IMG/VR virus record: IMGVR_UViG_3300042503_001282
Location: 1 to 62,444 of that record
DNA length: 62,444 bases
Strand: one strand, 5' to 3'
From: a virus
In this document: one piece after another, positions 59,408 to 62,444 of the stretch
Position numbering within the stretch: position 1 is the first letter of the stretch
Layout of the letters: every line of letters begins with the position of its first letter
Translations under genes and position numbers: made by a program
Notes under the pieces: generated by a model
What the model saw: the letters and a program-made list of their open reading frames with translations, nothing else
Databases searched by the model: none
What the model was told of the DNA's origin: nothing

Positions 59408-59752
59408 ATGACTCTCGATTTGAGAAACACATACATCAAACAGCCATCTGAACAGATTCCGATTGACATCAATTTTGGAGCTCTTCACGTACTCCCTAAG
59501 GGAGCTAAAGAGATTCTATCAGGTAGTCTCTCTGCAACTAAATGGAAACGCACCATACCCGAAGAGGTAAGCGATGCACCTGAGATATTAGTTTCGACAA
59601 CACCAGAAATACTTCCACCAACGAGGTGTAAGGTGAGATTCCACATTAAAAATGGAATCGACGGCTACAACTATCAAGTGACTCTTCGAGTGACGTTTGA
59701 TAATGGAGCAAAGTTGGAAGAAGAGGTACACGTTCGAGTTGTTGAAAGGTAA
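59408..59752 (+). CDS. Putative Ig-like head or adaptor protein, 114 aa
   Basis: Follows the decoration gene by 2 bases. All-beta, with a strand order (CKVRFHIKNGIDGYNYQVTLRVT...) like the small adaptor or fibre-anchor proteins of siphoviruses that pair with the preceding family. It may attach the decoration protein to the capsid. Family call is tentative. Confidence 0.6.
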   Translation: MTLDLRNTYIKQPSEQIPIDINFGALHVLPKGAKEILSGSLSATKWKRTIPEEVSDAPEILVSTTPEILPPTRCKVRFHIKNGIDGYNYQVTLRVTFDNGAKLEEEVHVRVVER

Positions 59753-59763
59753 ATTGGCAATTT

Positions 59764-59771
59764 TATAAATA
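59764..59771 (+). promoter_or_regulatory. T4-type late promoter TATAAATA before gp22
   Basis: Exact octamer 43 bases before the scaffold ATG at 59815; a CAGGAG ribosome binding site follows. Confidence 0.85.
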
Positions 59772-59814
59772 ACTGTAAACCCACAATGGATTTTTACAAC
59801 CAGGAGTAATTACA

Positions 59815-61044
59815 ATGACGACTAAGAAAAAGCTTTTGAAGACCATTCGTGAAAGTGCTGAGGCTGATCTTCCGACTCATCCTTCAGATGCGTCGAATGA
59901 AACTCCCGATACTCTTGCATCAAAGGGTGCTCGTGCTGTTAAGCCCGAAGTTGATGCTGTGAAGGCTGCACTTGCTAGTAAGCCAGGAAGCACAAAGACT
60001 GTTGCTTCTGAAGAGACTGAAGACGAGATGAAGGCAGAGAGTGCTGATGACGATCTCCCAACAAGTGCGTCTGATGCTAAGGCAACTATTCCAGAAGAAG
60101 CTGATGAAGATGAGCTTCACGAGGAAGAAGATGAAGATCACATCGCCGAAGAGGAAGAAGACGAGAAGAAGGCTGTCGCTGAAGAGGAAGAAGACGAGCT
60201 TCACGAGGAAGAAGATGAAGATCACGTCACTGAAGAAGACGAAGATGAGATGAAGCTTTCTGAAGAGGAAGAAGAAAAGCTCTCTGAAGAAGAAGAAGAA
60301 GACGTTAAAGAAGCTGCTGATGCTCTTACAAAGGACGAGAATCTTCCAGAATCATTTAAGGCTAAAGTTGCTTCGATTTTTGAAGCTGCCGTTAAGCGCA
60401 CTGCAAAACGCAGAGCAGAAGCTCATCGTGCTAAGTTAGCCGAAGCTTACAGCAAGAAGCTTGCTGCTAAGAAGAAAACAATTTCAGAAACCCTTGTCAA
60501 TAAAGTTGATGGTTATCTCGACTATGTTGTAGAGGAGTGGATGAAAGAAAATGAAGTGGCAATCGAAACTGCTGTTCGTTCAGACATTACAGAGAAATTC
60601 ATTGTAGGTTTGAAGAACTTGTTCGAGAGTCACTATATTGAGGTTCCTGCTGAGAAAGCTGATGTTATCACACAGCAGGAAAAGAAGATCGTTGCACTTG
60701 AGAGAGAACTTAACGAAGAGCTTGTGAAGAGCGTTGAACTTCGTAAAGAGAACATCAATCTCAAGCGAGCAAATATCATCAAGAAGCACACCGAAGGATT
60801 GACTGTTAGCGATGCTGCTAAGTTCACCGATCTCTGTGAAGGGGTATCGTTTGAGACAGCAAAAGCTTTCAGCCAGAAGCTACAGGTAATTAAGGAAACT
60901 TATTTCCCGAAGAGCCCTCGAAATTCTGGTGACTTGGACGCTTCTTTATTGACTGAAGGCGGTTTGGATCATATCGAGTCACGACCAGTGCAGACTGAGG
61001 TTGACATCTATGCTCAGACCATTTCGAGAATGGTGAAAAGATAA
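59815..61044 (+). CDS. 22: Prohead core scaffold gp22, 409 aa
   Basis: Scaffold by position and by its helical C-terminal half (residues 175-380, as in T4 gp22, 269 aa). The first half differs: residues ~95-165 are almost all Glu/Asp, with a 28-residue repeat (ELHEEEDEDH) present twice. Near the C-terminus, LLTE|GGLD (E381) is a gp21 site, leaving a 28-residue peptide. The acidic block may fill the head with charge during assembly and be lost on maturation. Confidence 0.85.
   Translation: MTTKKKLLKTIRESAEADLPTHPSDASNETPDTLASKGARAVKPEVDAVKAALASKPGSTKTVASEETEDEMKAESADDDLPTSASDAKATIPEEADEDELHEEEDEDHIAEEEEDEKKAVAEEEEDELHEEEDEDHVTEEDEDEMKLSEEEEEKLSEEEEEDVKEAADALTKDENLPESFKAKVASIFEAAVKRTAKRRAEAHRAKLAEAYSKKLAAKKKTISETLVNKVDGYLDYVVEEWMKENEVAIETAVRSDITEKFIVGLKNLFESHYIEVPAEKADVITQQEKKIVALERELNEELVKSVELRKENINLKRANIIKKHTEGLTVSDAAKFTDLCEGVSFETAKAFSQKLQVIKETYFPKSPRNSGDLDASLLTEGGLDHIESRPVQTEVDIYAQTISRMVKR
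60112..60279 (+). repeat. 84-base tandem repeat in gp22
   Basis: Units begin at 60112 and 60196 (GAGCTTCACGAGGAAG in each), keeping the reading frame. They encode two copies of a 28-residue acidic segment. The second copy has diverged in its last third. Confidence 0.7.
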
Positions 61045-61048
61045 TAAT

Positions 61049-61056
61049 GCTAAATA
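61049..61056 (+). promoter_or_regulatory. Late promoter variant GCTAAATA before gp23
   Basis: Same variant as before gp19, 50 bases before the gene for the most abundant phage protein. TAAGGAGAA is the ribosome binding site. Confidence 0.7.
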
Positions 61057-61106
61057 ATGGATAGAAAACTTTTAGGGTATATCGTTTAATTTTAAGGAGA
61101 ACGAAG

Positions 61107-62384
61107 ATGTATCTCACTGATGAACTTCAAAAGAAATGGCAGAAGGTCCTTGATCACCCAGAACTACCTGCGGTGAAGGACTCTCACAAGAGGGCGGTAC
61201 TCACTGTTCTTCTTGAAAACCAAGAGAACGAGGCTCGTAAAGAGCGTGGTATTATCACCGAGGCAGTTCCTGCTAACCGTGGTGGTCTCTCAACTCAAAC
61301 AACCGATGCAAGCGGAACTGGAAATGCAAACGTACAGGCATATGACCCTGTTCTCATTTCTCTTCTCCGTCGTGCACTTCCAAACCTTGTAGCTTTCGAC
61401 ATTTGCGGTGTTCAACCGATGAAGGCGCCAACTGGTCTCATCTTTGCGATGAAGTCCCGTTACAGCACACAGGGTGGAGCTGAAGCACTTTTCGACGAAG
61501 CTAATACTGCACACTCCGGAACAGGAACCCATGCTGGTGATCCTTTCTCTGGTACTGCTGGTACTGGTCTCACTTCAACTGCTGGTGAAGCACTTGGAAC
61601 TGGAGCACCTGCTGGTAACTTCGCAGAGATGGCTTTCTCAATCGAGAAGGTTTCTGTAGAAGCTAAGACTCGTGCCCTCAAGGCAGAATACACGATGGAG
61701 CTTGCTCAAGACCTTCGTGCTGTTCATGGTCTTGATGCTGAGACAGAGCTTGCTAACATTCTTTCTGCTGAGATTCTTGCAGAGATCAACCGTGAGGTTG
61801 TTCGTACTGTGTTCAACAGCGCAAAGACTGGTGCAGCTACTACAAACACACCTGGTACTTTTGACCTTGACGTTGATTCTAACGGTCGTTGGTCTGTAGA
61901 GAAGTACAAGGGTCTCATGGTTCAGATCGAGCGTGAAGCCAATGCGATTGCGAAGGATACTCGTCGTGGTCGTGGTAACATTCTCATTTGCGATAGCGAT
62001 ACCGCAAGTGCATTGAGTGTTGCTGGTCTTCTTGATTGCGGATCTGCACTCAAGGATTCTCTCTCTGTAGACGATACTGGAAATACTTTCGTAGGTGTTC
62101 TCAACGGACGCTTCAAGGTATACATTGACCCATATGCTACTAGCAACTTCTTGGTTGCTGGATTCAAGGGTGCAAACCAGTACGATGCTGGATTGTTCTA
62201 CTGCCCATACGTTCCACTCCAAATGGTTCGTGCTGTTCACCAGGACAGCTTCCAACCAAAGATTGGATTCAAGACTCGTTACGGGCTTGTGGCTAATCCT
62301 TTTGCTAATGATACGGTAACTGGTGCTCTCAACAATGGTGAGAACCGCTACTACCGTAAGATTACTATCGAGAACCTTCTCTAA
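61107..62384 (+). CDS. 23: Major capsid protein gp23, 425 aa
   Basis: Contains LRRALPNLVAFDICGVQPM, then PTGLIFAMKSRY, the hallmark of gp23; RALKAEYTMELAQDLRAVHGLD and NREV; and a typical C-terminal strand order. The gp21 site IITE|AVP lies after E52, so the mature protein would begin at A53 (T4: after residue 65). Shorter than T4 gp23 (521 aa), as in other environmental T4-like phages, which lack the extra insertion domain. A very strong ribosome binding site precedes it. Confidence 0.97.
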   Translation: MYLTDELQKKWQKVLDHPELPAVKDSHKRAVLTVLLENQENEARKERGIITEAVPANRGGLSTQTTDASGTGNANVQAYDPVLISLLRRALPNLVAFDICGVQPMKAPTGLIFAMKSRYSTQGGAEALFDEANTAHSGTGTHAGDPFSGTAGTGLTSTAGEALGTGAPAGNFAEMAFSIEKVSVEAKTRALKAEYTMELAQDLRAVHGLDAETELANILSAEILAEINREVVRTVFNSAKTGAATTNTPGTFDLDVDSNGRWSVEKYKGLMVQIEREANAIAKDTRRGRGNILICDSDTASALSVAGLLDCGSALKDSLSVDDTGNTFVGVLNGRFKVYIDPYATSNFLVAGFKGANQYDAGLFYCPYVPLQMVRAVHQDSFQPKIGFKTRYGLVANPFANDTVTGALNNGENRYYRKITIENLL

Positions 62385-62412
62385 TTCGTTAGAGATTTCT
62401 CAGTAATCCAAG

Positions 62413-62439
62413 AAAAAGGGTCCTTCGGGACCCTTTTTT
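62413..62439 (+). terminator. Strong intrinsic terminator after gp23
   Basis: A-rich left arm and GGGTCC, TTCG loop, GGACCC and six T's. The arms can pair through A/T as well, making it bidirectional. Ends the capsid message. Confidence 0.95.
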
Positions 62440-62444
62440 GTGGC

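Overview
This window is part of the genome of a large, tailed, T4-like phage (myovirus). The right-hand 45 kb carries the T4 structural gene series in T4 order: gp5-like hub, gp25, gp6, a gp7-position protein, gp8, a giant DUF4815 structural protein, a tail-fibre block, gp13, gp14, gp15, gp16, gp17, gp18, gp19, gp20, a gp67/gp68-type core protein, gp21, gp22 and gp23. Protein lengths, the DUF4815 protein, the S74-chaperone fibres and the lack of a lysozyme domain in the hub point to the environmental (cyanophage/pelagiphage-like) branch of T4-like phages rather than to coliphage T4 itself. The host cannot be named from the sequence; the two Sec signal peptides and the Thr/Pro-rich linker only say that it is a bacterium with a Sec pathway.

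Left region (1-16965): about 40 small, tightly packed accessory genes, nearly all on the + strand, plus two genes on the - strand (1550-2354). Many start at overlapping ATGA or TAATG junctions. They are driven by host-type promoters of a uniform kind: an extended -10 (TGnTATAnT), often with TTGACA at -35. In three cases the predicted start of transcription coincides with the ATG. Unusual cargo includes a secreted HExxH metalloprotease (4495-5799), a secreted subtilisin-like protease with a Thr/Pro linker (13138-14922), a recombinase-domain protein without its catalytic half (6576-7028), an AT-hook protein, a histone H1-like basic peptide, and three proteins with sites resembling those cut by the gp21 prohead protease. 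Two intergenic stretches (1047-1337 and 2355-2784) are rich in palindromes and predicted RNA structure.

Right region (16991-62384): the late structural genes. Before most transcription units lies a T4 late-promoter octamer, TATAAATA or a close variant (16961, 19324, 23948, 25888, 41283, 45637, 53369, 55696, 56350, 58008, 58889, 59764, 61049). This implies a phage gp55-type late sigma factor encoded elsewhere in the genome. Baseplate genes come first, then five fibre or collar proteins (36263-47505) and a TcdE-type holin. Neck, terminase, sheath, tube, portal, core, protease, scaffold and capsid genes follow. A strong UUCG-loop terminator closes the window after the major capsid gene.

How the parts work together: gp22, the gp67/68-like protein and gp21 build and mature the prohead made of gp23. 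Matching [IL]TE|[ASG] sites occur in gp23, near the C-terminus of gp22 and in three small proteins, suggesting that those small proteins are packaged with the DNA. gp16/gp17 fill the head through portal gp20; gp13/14/15 join head and tail; gp18/gp19 form the contractile tail; gp5/6/8/25 and the giant protein form the baseplate; the fibres bind the host. One ~65-residue beta domain is shared between the fibres and the N-terminus of gp13, so the neck may carry a fibre-like decoration.
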